Assembly: GCF_046542825.1 (NCBI RefSeq)
Contig: NZ_JBKHAQ010000035.1
Location: 1-25,518 of the forward strand
Source of the DNA: Rhodosalinus sp046542825
GTDB lineage: Bacteria > Pseudomonadota > Alphaproteobacteria > Rhodobacterales > Rhodobacteraceae
Direction of reading: 5' to 3'
Length of the DNA stretch: 25,518 nt
The position numbers and the translations under genes were made by a program. The stretch's first letter is position 1; each line of letters begins with the position of its first letter. Of the stretch, positions 1-7,366 are shown piece after piece. The notes under the pieces were generated by a model. The model was given only the letters and a program-made list of their open reading frames with translations. It made no database searches and had not been told where the DNA came from.

Positions 1-38
1 GCAGAGGCCAGAGGTGTTCCAGAGATCATTCGCTTCCC

Positions 39-64
39 ATGCCGGCGCGATCACAGGCCGGCAT
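39..64 (-). repeat. 8-bp inverted repeat downstream of the secreted-protein gene
   Basis: The arms ATGCCGGC (39-46) and GCCGGCAT (57-64) are perfectly complementary around a 10-nt loop. It is the second of two hairpins lying 3' of the minus-strand gene that ends at 137. It may help transcript termination or 3'-end stability. No T-tract follows, so the function is inferred only from position. Apart from the two hairpins, nothing else is recognisable in bases 1-136. Confidence 0.4.
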
Positions 65-86
65 CTTCGCACATCCACGTGACGAC

Positions 87-109
87 GAAAGGGCCATGGC
101 GGCCCTTTC
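87..109 (-). terminator. Hairpin terminator candidate for the secreted-protein gene
   Basis: The sequence contains a perfect 9-bp stem, GAAAGGGCC (87-95) and GGCCCTTTC (101-109), with a 5-nt loop. Read on the minus strand it starts about 28 nt after the stop codon at 137-139. The base of the stem on the minus strand ends in CCCTTTC and continues as GTCGTC, so a real U-tract is missing. Position and stem quality support a terminator or 3'-stabilising hairpin. Confidence 0.5.
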
Positions 110-136
110 GCAGCTTGCTTGGGAGATCGGCGCCGA

Positions 137-733
137 TCAGGTGTCTGCCTTGCTGACCGTGATGGCGACTTCCAGCGAATAGGTGCCGGGCGCGGCGATG
201 TCGCCGTCACAGGTCGTGATGTTGGGCGAGGCTTCCGTGCCGATGCCGTACTCGTGGCCGAAGGTTGGCACGCCCTGGTCGTAGGTCATCGTGCCCGTGC
301 CGCCGCCGGGAAGCGCGTCGTTATCATGTGCGCCGCCTTCCGGGTCCGGGTCGAGCTTGATCCCGCCACCGATGGAGCACTTTGCGCCATCGTTGTAGTA
401 GTTGGCCTGCGAATAGCCGGACGTCGGGTTGGTATAGCCCGCGTCGTCCCATGTCTCCCAGTCCAGCACGATGTCGTATTCCACGTTTGCGATGACGGTG
501 AAGAGCGCCTTGTCTTCCTTGTTCTCGTTGGTGTCATTGTTGTTGCCATTCACGCCCGAGCCCGCGGTCACGTCTGCGACCGTCAGCGTCGAGTCGGACG
601 TGTTCGTGATCGCGATGTAGTCCTGCACGACGGCGTTGAGCGTGACCGTGTCCGAAGCTTCGGTCACCGGGTTTGCGAGTGCGCCACTGGCCAGAAGCGC
701 CAGACCGCCCGCGGTTGCAAAAAGAGCTTTCAT
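137..733 (-). CDS. Secreted acidic beta-rich protein, function unknown
   Basis: The gene encodes 198 residues. The ATG at 731-733 is chosen because a good ribosome binding site (GGAGGACAGG) sits immediately upstream and because translation then begins with a classical signal peptide (MKALFATAGGLALLASGALA, cleavage before NP). A longer in-frame start at 781 would put 16 arginine-rich residues ahead of it. The mature chain is acidic, rich in Thr, Asn, Asp and Gly, and has alternating hydrophobic patterns typical of a beta-sandwich (VTLNAVVQDYIAI near its start, YSLEVAITVSK at its end). Two cysteines (in KCSIGG and TTCDG) could form a disulfide. A poly-Asn/Asp stretch lies around residues 60-70. 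The style recalls surface or fimbria-like secreted proteins such as the DUF4402 group, but I do not recognise a specific family. It is divergent from an orphan secretin, which makes a secreted-substrate role conceivable but unproven. Confidence 0.8.
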   Translation of the reverse strand: MKALFATAGGLALLASGALANPVTEASDTVTLNAVVQDYIAITNTSDSTLTVADVTAGSGVNGNNNDTNENKEDKALFTVIANVEYDIVLDWETWDDAGYTNPTSGYSQANYYNDGAKCSIGGGIKLDPDPEGGAHDNDALPGGGTGTMTYDQGVPTFGHEYGIGTEASPNITTCDGDIAAPGTYSLEVAITVSKADT

Positions 734-1314
734 CCTGTCCTCCATTCGTTCGGTTCTGCTCGTGGCCCGGGCGGTCGCCATTCAGGTCGGTTCCGAGCCC
801 TGCCGATGAGGACAATCAAGGGAAAAAGCGGCGAAAAAAGGACAGGGACTGGAAAATTCCGGTCGACTTGAAAAAATGCGAGAGCCGGCGCCCTGACTGC
901 ATTCCAGTGACGGCGCAGGTTACAAAATTCCTCGTTCAGTTGAGTGATATGTCGTAAAATAAATCACAGGTTGCGACGGACATCGTCTCCGGCGTCTTTC
1001 GGCGACTCTTGCAGGCATCGAGCGTCCTTCGGATGCGATCTTGCCCTGCTCTCGCAGGCTCTGCCCCAAGAAAGAGCATGTCACATGACATGTTGTCCGG
1101 CCCGGCCGGACCCGCCCTGCGGCAAAGGGTGGCAAAATGATGACAGTCGGTTCGGTCGTTATGCGACAGGCCGTCAGAAAGTCTTTGTTGAGCACGCGCT
1201 GCGTGATACGGAAAGAAAAAACGATGCCGTCCGCCGGAAGAGAACCGCAAGAGTCAGGCGGGCATCAGCACACGAAGCCGGAGAATACCGGCGGGCATAT
1301 TGAGGCAGAGAAAC
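734..1314. promoter_or_regulatory. 581-bp divergent intergenic region with two adjacent palindromes
   Basis: This region separates the minus-strand secreted-protein gene from the plus-strand secretin gene and must hold both promoters. No open frame in it has credible codon use or a ribosome binding site. Bases 800-960 are locally A/T-rich compared with the rest of the window, as expected of promoter DNA. Two palindromes lie 2 bp apart: CATGTCA-CA-TGACATG (1077-1092) and GTCCGGCC-C-GGCCGGAC (1095-1111). Either could be an operator or a leader hairpin for the secretin transcript. I could not find a convincing -35/-10 pair with normal spacing. Confidence 0.4.
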
Positions 1315-3012
1315 ATGCAACTGAGTCACTCGCTCGGCGGGTTCGTTGCGGGGGCATTTCTGGCTTTGGGAATCGTCCTCGCCCAGCCGGCGCAGGCGCA
1401 AGGCCAGCCGGCCGTCGATAACGTATTTTTCCAGACCGACCTGCGCACCGCGCTGGAGGACGTCGCCGCACAGACCGGTGAGAATATCGTCGCCGATCCC
1501 AGCGTGCAGGGGATCGTCACCGCCACCATCGAGAACCGCCCGCTGGACGAGGCCATCGAATTGCTGCTGGCCGGCACGCCCTATCGCCTCGTGCGGCAAC
1601 CCACATACTATCTGGTCTACAACCCCGACATCCGCACCGACCTGTTCGCACAGGTCGCGCGGACCGAGATCATCGACCTGCGCCACCTGCCGGCCGAGAC
1701 CGCGCGCGAGCTGCTGGTGGAGCCGCTGCGCAAATATGTGCGCGCCGATACCGGCAACGGGCGGCTGGTGGTCACGGCGCCGCCCGATCTGTTGCGCATC
1801 GTTACCGAGGACGTGGCGGCGCTGGACCGGCCCAACACCGAGCAGACGGTGTTCATGGCGCTCACCCATGTCTCTGCCGAAAACGCGCGCGAGCTTCTGC
1901 CGTCGCGCCTGCAGGGGTATGTCCGCGTGGATGCCGAGCGCAACAGCCTGTCGGTCAGCGGCCCCGCGTCGGCCCGGCAGGAGGCGATCGGGCTGATCCG
2001 GAGGCTCGACCGCCCGCTGCCGCCCAAGAACGTGGACACGCGCAACGTCTACCAGACGAGGCTGATCAAGCTCGACCACATCACTGCCGAGGCCGTGATG
2101 AACCTGCTGCCCGAAAGCCTGAACGAATTCGTGCGCGCCGATAACTCCTCGAACACGCTGTCGGTCAACGCGCCTCCCAACGTCGCACGTCAGATCCACG
2201 CCGACATCGCGGATTTCGACCAGGCCCGCCGCCACATCATGCTGGAGGCGCGGGTGGTGGTGCTGGACACCAACGCCTTTCTCGACATCGGCACCGAGTT
2301 CCAGCCGCCGGGGCTGAGCGCGGGCTTGAACCGCACCGAGAACATGACCGAGATCTCGGAGATCGCGCTGGGCTACACCAGCGGGCGGGCCTTCACCAAC
2401 GCGCTGACGCTGACGCTGAACCTCTTGTCCGAGAACAACCAGGCCTCGATCGTGGCAAGCCCCCAGGTGCTGGCGCAGGACGGGCTGGAATCGGAAATCC
2501 GGGTGACCACGGCGGAATTCTTCCAGATCCTCTCGGACAACGAGGCGTTCATCCGCTCGGACCTGGAAGAGATCGAGACCGGGACCATCCTGCGCATCAC
2601 CCCGCAGGTGGGCCGAGACGGAACGCTCACGCTCGACATGGAGCTCGAGGTATCGGACGTGGTGGCGCGCGGCGAACGGAACCTGCCGGTGGTCAACCGC
2701 CGAACGGTGGAGAACACGGTTCAGATCCAGAACGGCGGCACCGCGGCCGTGGCCGGGCTGTCGGACCTGCGCAACCAGCAGACCCGCCGCGGTATCCCGG
2801 GGCTGATGAAGCTGCCCCTGCTCGGGCGCACCGACACCGCCAGCAGCAAGTCCCAGCAGGTCGCGATCTTCGTCACCGCGACGCTGGTGGGGCAGGACGA
2901 CGAGCGATTCCGCACGGGTCGATCGCGGCCGCCATCGCTGGGCACCGTCAACGAAGAGGTGTTCCGCGCCGAGCTTGCCACCGTGCTCGACGCATTGGGA
3001 TATCACGAATGA
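1315..3012 (+). CDS. Orphan secretin, outer-membrane channel of T2SS/T4P type
   Basis: The product has 565 residues from the ATG at 1315, preceded by a GAGGCAG ribosome binding site. An in-frame TTG at 1300 is a weaker start. A signal peptide ends near residue 28 (AQA). Residues about 35-105 look like an STN/secretin N0 domain (ALEDVAAQTGENIVADPSVQG). Three repeated N-domains follow at roughly 115-172, 178-232 and 245-302, each of the pattern (ID)L..(I/V)xAExA..LLP..L...VRxD...N.L.V..P. The C-terminal secretin beta-domain spans about 305-525 and has the characteristic V..RRG-IPGLMKLPLLG segment (491-504). Secretins form multimeric gated channels in the outer membrane for type II secretion, type IV pili or phage release. 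No ATPase, pseudopilin or inner-membrane platform gene is nearby. The next gene is a lipoprotein that overlaps its stop codon, a possible pilotin or accessory. The C-terminal tail (about 526-565) could carry the S-domain function. Confidence 0.88.
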   Translation: MQLSHSLGGFVAGAFLALGIVLAQPAQAQGQPAVDNVFFQTDLRTALEDVAAQTGENIVADPSVQGIVTATIENRPLDEAIELLLAGTPYRLVRQPTYYLVYNPDIRTDLFAQVARTEIIDLRHLPAETARELLVEPLRKYVRADTGNGRLVVTAPPDLLRIVTEDVAALDRPNTEQTVFMALTHVSAENARELLPSRLQGYVRVDAERNSLSVSGPASARQEAIGLIRRLDRPLPPKNVDTRNVYQTRLIKLDHITAEAVMNLLPESLNEFVRADNSSNTLSVNAPPNVARQIHADIADFDQARRHIMLEARVVVLDTNAFLDIGTEFQPPGLSAGLNRTENMTEISEIALGYTSGRAFTNALTLTLNLLSENNQASIVASPQVLAQDGLESEIRVTTAEFFQILSDNEAFIRSDLEEIETGTILRITPQVGRDGTLTLDMELEVSDVVARGERNLPVVNRRTVENTVQIQNGGTAAVAGLSDLRNQQTRRGIPGLMKLPLLGRTDTASSKSQQVAIFVTATLVGQDDERFRTGRSRPPSLGTVNEEVFRAELATVLDALGYHE

Positions 3013-3377
3013 GGCGCAGGATGCGGAAGTTTCTTCCTGTCGTGGCCCTTGCCGCGCTCGCGGCCTGCGGCGACATGAACGTGACGCGCAACTTCTCTCC
3101 GGTGACCGCGATCAGCAGCCGCGAGACGGCGCGCCTGGGCGCGCAGGACATCGCGATCGCGATGGCGCGCACGGGCTTCACCCGGCAGGAAATCCTCGAT
3201 CACGGGCCGGCGGTGCGCAACGCGCTCTCCGTGCAGGGCGGCGCCGAGGTGCGGCGCGGCGGCAACGTGACCGCGATCTTTTCGGTGATGGATGGCGCGC
3301 TTTACGTCGTCAGCCAGCGCGGCGGCACCTATGTGCACGAGTTCAGCGCGGCGGCACCGGGGCACGCGCCCGGCTGA
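3009..3377 (+). CDS. Small outer-membrane lipoprotein partnered with the secretin
   Basis: The ORF encodes 122 residues starting at an ATG that overlaps the secretin stop (ATGA), which implies translational coupling. A second in-frame ATG at 3021 lies 6 nt after GAGG and may be the true start, giving MRKFLPVVALAALAAC. Either way there is a lipoprotein signal peptide with the lipobox L-A-A-C, cysteine at residue 20 of the longer form. The mature part is about 100 residues with no family I recognise. It has a GGAEVRRGGNVTAIF region and a YVVSQRGGTYVHEF C-terminus that look like beta strands. Overlap with a secretin gene suggests a pilotin-like or channel-assembly role, but that is inference from position only. 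The gene converges on the reductase gene with a 6-bp gap. Confidence 0.78.
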   Translation: MRRRMRKFLPVVALAALAACGDMNVTRNFSPVTAISSRETARLGAQDIAIAMARTGFTRQEILDHGPAVRNALSVQGGAEVRRGGNVTAIFSVMDGALYVVSQRGGTYVHEFSAAAPGHAPG

Positions 3378-3383
3378 CCGCCG

Positions 3384-4889
3384 TCAGGCCAGCGCGGCAA
3401 GGGCCGCCACGCCCAGCCCCAGCACAGCGCCCAAGGCAAGGAACCGCCGCATCCGCCGCCGGTCCTGGCGCGACCGGCCGCCGGAATAGTCGAACCGTTC
3501 GTAGACCACGCGTTCCATCGGCATCCCGAGGTCGAGCAGCGTATCCGAGACCGCGCTGACCATCGGCCCGGGGCCGCAGATCATCGCCACGCTGCGCGCG
3601 GGGTCGAGCCCGTCGAGCAGCCTTGCCAGCCGGTCGCGGTCCAGACGGCCGGTGTCGCCCGGCCAGTCCGGGTCGCCGCCCTCTTCCACCACCACCAGGG
3701 TCCGCAGGTCGAGCGCGCCCTTCGCCGCCTCGATCTCGTCGAGACAGGCGAGTGTGGCGGGCCGGCCCGCGGCGTAGCCAAGGCGGACGGGCCGCGGGTC
3801 GCCCCGCGCGACGAGGTCGCGCAGAAGCCCCATGATCGGCGCGATGCCCGCGCCGGCCGCCAGCAGCAGCACCCCCTCGCCGCGGTGCGACTCCAGGGTG
3901 AAGTCGCCATAGGGTCCGTCGATCCCGATCGCGGTGCCGGGCGCGAGCGTTCCGACCCTCCGGGTGAAATCCCCGGCCTCTTTCACGATCAGGGAGATAC
4001 CCGGCCGCATCGGGCTGTCGGCGATGGAAAACGGGTTGTCGAGCAACGGAAAGCGCCGCCCCTCCACCGTCATCCAGACGAACTGCCCGGCCGTGTAGGG
4101 CAAAGGCGGTGTGTCCTTCGCCGGCTGGATGTCGAGTTCCCACAGCCGGTCGGCGAGCCGCGTGACCGAGGCCAGCCGCCAGGGCCGCCGGTGCAGCCGC
4201 AGCCAGCGCCAGCCGTAGAGCGTGCCCAGCACCGCGACCGCGCCCGCGCCGATCGCCCACCAATAGAGCTCGACCGGCCCCTCTGCGCTGAATCGCCCGA
4301 CGGTGACGGCATGGTGCAGCCCCCCGCCCAGCGCCAGAACCGCAAGGATCAGATGCGACCCGCGCCAGACCTCGTAGCGCCACGGCAGCCGCTCGCGCAG
4401 CGCGCCGAGCATTACCAGCAGGACAAGCGCCACCAGCGCCACGACCCCGCTGCGGTAGTGCGGCATCGCAAGATAGGCCAGCATCCGCTCCTGCGCGAGC
4501 GCTGGATCGTCGAGCCAGGTAGGGAGCACATAGGCCACCGGATGCAGCAGGAGCGCCAGAAGGACCCACCACGCCGCGACCTTGTGAAAGGCCATGATCC
4601 GGTCGATGCCCAGCGCGCCGGTCACCGATTCGAAGCGACCGGAGGTGACGAACTGCACCGCCATGGCCGCCAGCGCCCCAAGGCCCAGCCCCGCCGCGGC
4701 AAGCTCCCATGGATGCGCGGGCGCCACGGGACGCGGGAAGGCCAGCGCAAGCGGCGCGAGACAGACGGCAAGATAGACGGCCGGAAGCCAGCGCGCGGGC
4801 AGCCGCACCGGGTCTTGCGCGCTTGCAAGCGGCGTCCCGTAGATCGTTCCGGTGCCGTCGTTTTGGGCAGGAGGAGCTGGCGCGGTCAT
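3384..4889 (-). CDS. Ferric-reductase-like transmembrane NAD(P)H:heme oxidoreductase
   Basis: The product has 501 residues. The start at 4889 has AGGAAGG just upstream. The N-terminal half (about 33-235) has several membrane helices of the ferric reductase/NADPH oxidase type. Candidate heme ligands are H102 and H116 in one helix and H179 and H192/H193 in another, the 13-14-residue spacing expected for two stacked b hemes. The C-terminal half is a ferredoxin-NADP reductase-like module. The FAD-binding motif NPFSIADS is at 285-292, a glycine-rich nucleotide motif GAGIAP at 346-351, and CGPGP at 438-442 with the family's closing VVYERFDY. An extra hydrophobic helix (about 483-501) ends the chain, which is unusual. 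The family moves electrons from cytosolic NAD(P)H through FAD and two hemes across the membrane. The divergent neighbour encodes a periplasmic pentaheme cytochrome, so that cytochrome is the likely acceptor (inference). Confidence 0.87.
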   Translation of the reverse strand: MTAPAPPAQNDGTGTIYGTPLASAQDPVRLPARWLPAVYLAVCLAPLALAFPRPVAPAHPWELAAAGLGLGALAAMAVQFVTSGRFESVTGALGIDRIMAFHKVAAWWVLLALLLHPVAYVLPTWLDDPALAQERMLAYLAMPHYRSGVVALVALVLLVMLGALRERLPWRYEVWRGSHLILAVLALGGGLHHAVTVGRFSAEGPVELYWWAIGAGAVAVLGTLYGWRWLRLHRRPWRLASVTRLADRLWELDIQPAKDTPPLPYTAGQFVWMTVEGRRFPLLDNPFSIADSPMRPGISLIVKEAGDFTRRVGTLAPGTAIGIDGPYGDFTLESHRGEGVLLLAAGAGIAPIMGLLRDLVARGDPRPVRLGYAAGRPATLACLDEIEAAKGALDLRTLVVVEEGGDPDWPGDTGRLDRDRLARLLDGLDPARSVAMICGPGPMVSAVSDTLLDLGMPMERVVYERFDYSGGRSRQDRRRMRRFLALGAVLGLGVAALAALA

Positions 4890-4943
4890 GATCCTTCCTG
4901 TCTTGGCGGCGCGGCAGACGCGTCAGGCGATGCGCGCCGTCAA

Positions 4944-4972
4944 GTTACAGAAGACGGTTACAGTCGTATGAT
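4944..4972 (+). promoter_or_regulatory. Promoter of the pentaheme cytochrome gene with a GTTACAG direct repeat
   Basis: GTTACA (4944-4949) and TATGAT (4967-4972) are separated by 17 bp, giving a plausible sigma70-type promoter (4/6 and 5/6 matches). The start codon is at 5012, so the leader would be about 30 nt. GTTACAG occurs twice in direct orientation (4944-4950 and 4957-4963), a 13-bp period that overlaps the promoter and could bind a dimeric or tandem regulator. The same 122-bp intergenic must also serve the divergent reductase gene. Confidence 0.5.
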
Positions 4973-5011
4973 ACGGCGCCACCCGAGTAGCACGCCGAAG
5001 GAGAAAGGCCC

Positions 5012-6103
5012 ATGTTCCGGCCCCGCGCGACGCTTGCCGCTGCCGCTGCGATGGCGGCAGTGCCGTTTTCCTTGCCGGCCGCTGCGCAGGATTTCAGCCT
5101 CTCGGACATCACCGAGGCCTGGCTCGACGGGCCGCACGGCGATTACCGCTCACGCTCCTTCACCTATTGGAACGACGAGGGCGAGGTGCCTGCCGCCTGC
5201 GCCGCCTGTCACTCGGAAACCGGGATGCTGGACTACCTGGGCCACGACGGCAGCGCGGCGCTGTCGGTGGAGCATCCCGCCACGATCAACACGGTGATCG
5301 GCTGCGCCTCGTGCCACACCTCGGCCGGGCACGCGCTGGACGCGGTGCCGTTCCCATCGGGCGTGACGATGCCGGACCTGGGCGGGAACGCCACCTGCTA
5401 CGTCTGCCACCAGGGCCGCCATGCCGGCGATGACGTGGCAGCCGCAGTGGCGGAGATCGAGGAGGACATGGTCTCGGCCGAGTTGTCCTTCATCAACGTG
5501 CATTACGGGGTGGCCGCGGCGGTGACGCATGGCGCCGAGACGCGGGGTGGCTACGAATACGACGGCCGCGACTATGCCGGGACCTACGCCCATGTGCCCA
5601 GCGCGCACAGTTGCCTCGACTGCCACGACGCGCATGACACCGAGGTCGCCGTCGAGGGCTGTCTGAGCTGCCATCAGGGGGTGGACGACCTGCGCGAGAT
5701 CCGGATGCGCCACGCCGATTTCGACGGCGACGGCTCGACCGCGGGCGGCATCCATGCCGAGATCATCGGCCTGCACCGGCAGCTCGACGCGGCGATCCGC
5801 ACCTACGCCGAAGAGGTCGTTGGCACGCCCATCGGCTACGCGCCCGGCCGCTTCCCCTATTTCTTCACCGACACTGACGGCGACGGGGAGATCGGCGAGG
5901 GCGAGGCGATCTTCCCCAACCGCTACGCAAACTGGACACCCCGCCTGCTGAAGGCCGCCTACAACTATCAGTTCGTGGCGAAGGACCCCGGCGCCTACGT
6001 CCACAACCCCGCCTATGCGCTGCAACTGCTGCACGACAGCCTCGAAAGTCTAGCGGAACGGGAGGAAATCGACTTCGTCCCCGGACGCCTGCCACGCCGC
6101 TGA
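5012..6103 (+). CDS. Periplasmic pentaheme c-type cytochrome with an EF-hand loop
   Basis: The gene encodes 363 residues. The ATG at 5012 follows GAAGGAGAAAGG. A signal peptide ends at about residue 26 (PAAAQ). Five CxxCH heme c sites are visible: CAACH 63-67, CASCH 98-102, CYVCH 129-133, CLDCH 201-205 and CLSCH 217-221. Many additional histidines could be distal ligands. The C-terminal helix region ending in HNPAYALQLLHDSLESL resembles multiheme cytochromes of the nitrite/hydroxylamine-associated type. Residues 287-298 (DTDGDGEIGEGE) match the 12-residue EF-hand calcium loop exactly in its ligand positions, and DFDGDG at 236-241 is a partial second one. The protein would carry electrons in the periplasm. 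The divergent ferric-reductase-like gene suggests the donor, but the terminal acceptor is unknown. Confidence 0.9.
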   Translation: MFRPRATLAAAAAMAAVPFSLPAAAQDFSLSDITEAWLDGPHGDYRSRSFTYWNDEGEVPAACAACHSETGMLDYLGHDGSAALSVEHPATINTVIGCASCHTSAGHALDAVPFPSGVTMPDLGGNATCYVCHQGRHAGDDVAAAVAEIEEDMVSAELSFINVHYGVAAAVTHGAETRGGYEYDGRDYAGTYAHVPSAHSCLDCHDAHDTEVAVEGCLSCHQGVDDLREIRMRHADFDGDGSTAGGIHAEIIGLHRQLDAAIRTYAEEVVGTPIGYAPGRFPYFFTDTDGDGEIGEGEAIFPNRYANWTPRLLKAAYNYQFVAKDPGAYVHNPAYALQLLHDSLESLAEREEIDFVPGRLPRR

Positions 6104-6141
6104 GGCAGGCAAGTGGCCTTGCGCCAAGCTCGTCAGGGATT

Positions 6142-6228
6142 TGGTGCCCAGGAGAGGACTCGAACCTCCACGGCCGTTAAGCCACTGGTACCTGAAACCA
6201 GCGCGTCTACCAATTCCGCCACCTGGGC
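6142..6228 (-). tRNA. tRNA-Leu (anticodon CAG)
   Basis: The reverse complement folds into an 87-nt class II tRNA. The 7-bp acceptor stem is GCCCAGG with CCTGGGC, followed by a discriminator A and an encoded CCA. The D-arm has GGTAGACGCGC. The anticodon stem CTGGT/ACCAG encloses the loop TTCAGGT, giving anticodon CAG. A long variable arm and a T-loop GTTCGAGTC follow. The length and the long variable arm fit tRNA-Leu. There is no integrase or other sign that this gene is an attachment site here. Confidence 0.97.
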
Positions 6229-6244
6229 CGGTGTCGTGGCGCGC

Positions 6245-6273
6245 GGGATAGACCCGGGTCGGGGCGGTGTCAA
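6245..6273 (-). promoter_or_regulatory. Promoter of tRNA-Leu
   Basis: On the minus strand a perfect -35 TTGACA (6268-6273) is followed after 17 bp by TATCCC (6245-6250, a partial -10). Transcription would begin about 10 nt before the mature tRNA 5' end at 6228, a normal arrangement for a stable RNA gene. Confidence 0.6.
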
Positions 6274-6367
6274 CGTGGATTTTGCGCCCTCGTGGTGCGG
6301 GGCCTGCATGCCTTGTTTCGCCGCCGCGCGGACGGTATGACCGCCCGGCAAGCCAGCCGGAGGCGTC

Positions 6368-7354
6368 ATGGCCAAGCTCGTCACCATCTTTGGCGGATCG
6401 GGGTTCCTGGGCCGCTACATCGCACGGCGCATGGCGCAGGAGGGCTGGCGCGTGCGCGTCGCGGTGCGGCGCCCGAACGAAGCCATTTTCGTCCGGCCCT
6501 ACGGGGTGGTGGGACAGGTGGAGCCGGTCTTTGCCAACATCCGCGACGATGCCAGCGTTCGCGCCGTCGCGCGCGGCGCCGATGCCGTGGTCAACTGTGT
6601 CGGTACCTTCGACTGGCGCGGCAGGAATGCCTTCGAGGCGGTGCAGGCCGAGGGGGCGGCGCGGATCGCGCGCATCGCCGCCGAGGAAGGGGTCGAGCGC
6701 ATGGTCCACATCTCGGCCATCGGTGCGGACCCGGAGGGCCCGAGCCGCTACCAGCGAACCAAGGCCGAGGGCGAGCGTCGCGTGCTGGAGGCGATGCCGC
6801 AGGCGGTGATCCTGCGCCCCTCTGTCGTCTTCGGGCCGGAGGACAATTTCTTCAACCGCTTCGCGGGGATGACGCGGATCAGTCCGATCCTGCCGGTGAT
6901 CGGTGGCGCGACCCGGTTTCAGCCGGTCTATGTGGACGACGTGGCGCAGGCCGCAGTCCTTGGCGTGACCGGCAGGGCCGCACCCGGCGTCTACGAACTG
7001 GGCGGACCCGACGTGGAAAGCTTCCGCGAACTCATGGTGCAGATGCTGGGCGTGATCCGGCGCCGGCGGCTCGTGCTCAGCCTGCCGTTCTGGCTGGGCT
7101 GGCTTATGGCGGCCGGCTTCGACCTGCTCGAGACGGCGACCCTGGGCCTGATCCACAACGGGGTGCTGACCCGCGATCAGCTGAAAAGCCTGCGGCGCGA
7201 CAACGTCGTCGCCCCGGACGCGCGCGGTTTTGCCGACCTCGGCATCGAACCCTCGGCGATGGAGGCCGTGCTGCCCGACTACCTGTGGCGCTTCCGCCCT
7301 TCGGGGCAATACGCCGAGATCAAGGACTCCGCGCGCAACCTGCGCAGCCGCTGA
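6368..7354 (+). CDS. NDUFA9-like extended-SDR protein (complex I accessory family)
   Basis: The product has 328 residues. The ATG follows CCGGAGGCGTC. An N-terminal Rossmann motif GGSGFLG lies at 9-15. The residues Y128 and K132 (Y-x-x-x-K) are conserved as in extended short-chain dehydrogenases, with the serine-containing HISAIG segment before them. The conserved pattern RPSVVFGPEDNFFNRFAGM and the QPVYVDDVA region are characteristic of the alphaproteobacterial proteins named after the mitochondrial complex I subunit NDUFA9. In bacteria the enzymatic role is not settled; a structural NADPH-binding role or an epimerase/dehydrogenase activity are the options. The C-terminus (about 235-328) has a hydrophobic stretch (FWLGWLMAAGFDLLE). 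The gene appears monocistronic and converges on the four-cysteine operon with a 12-bp gap. Confidence 0.88.
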   Translation: MAKLVTIFGGSGFLGRYIARRMAQEGWRVRVAVRRPNEAIFVRPYGVVGQVEPVFANIRDDASVRAVARGADAVVNCVGTFDWRGRNAFEAVQAEGAARIARIAAEEGVERMVHISAIGADPEGPSRYQRTKAEGERRVLEAMPQAVILRPSVVFGPEDNFFNRFAGMTRISPILPVIGGATRFQPVYVDDVAQAAVLGVTGRAAPGVYELGGPDVESFRELMVQMLGVIRRRRLVLSLPFWLGWLMAAGFDLLETATLGLIHNGVLTRDQLKSLRRDNVVAPDARGFADLGIEPSAMEAVLPDYLWRFRPSGQYAEIKDSARNLRSR

Positions 7355-7366
7355 GGCCGCGCGCCG

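Noticed and set aside
1174..3006. Long open frame on the minus strand antisense to the secretin
   Set aside because: The translation is dominated by Arg, His, Gly and Val and has no motif; the secretin frame opposite it has clear domains. High GC keeps antisense frames open.
4944..4963. GTTACAG/CTGTAAC repeat as a PhoB box
   Set aside because: The period is 13 bp instead of 11 and the core is CTGTAAC instead of CTGTCAT.
3885..5297. Plus-strand open frame opposite the ferric-reductase-like gene
   Set aside because: Low-complexity Arg/Pro/Gln composition that runs through the promoter region and into the cytochrome gene; not a gene.
6142..6228. tRNA-Leu as an integration site of a mobile element
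   Set aside because: No integrase, no direct repeat of the tRNA 3' end and no foreign-looking genes next to it.
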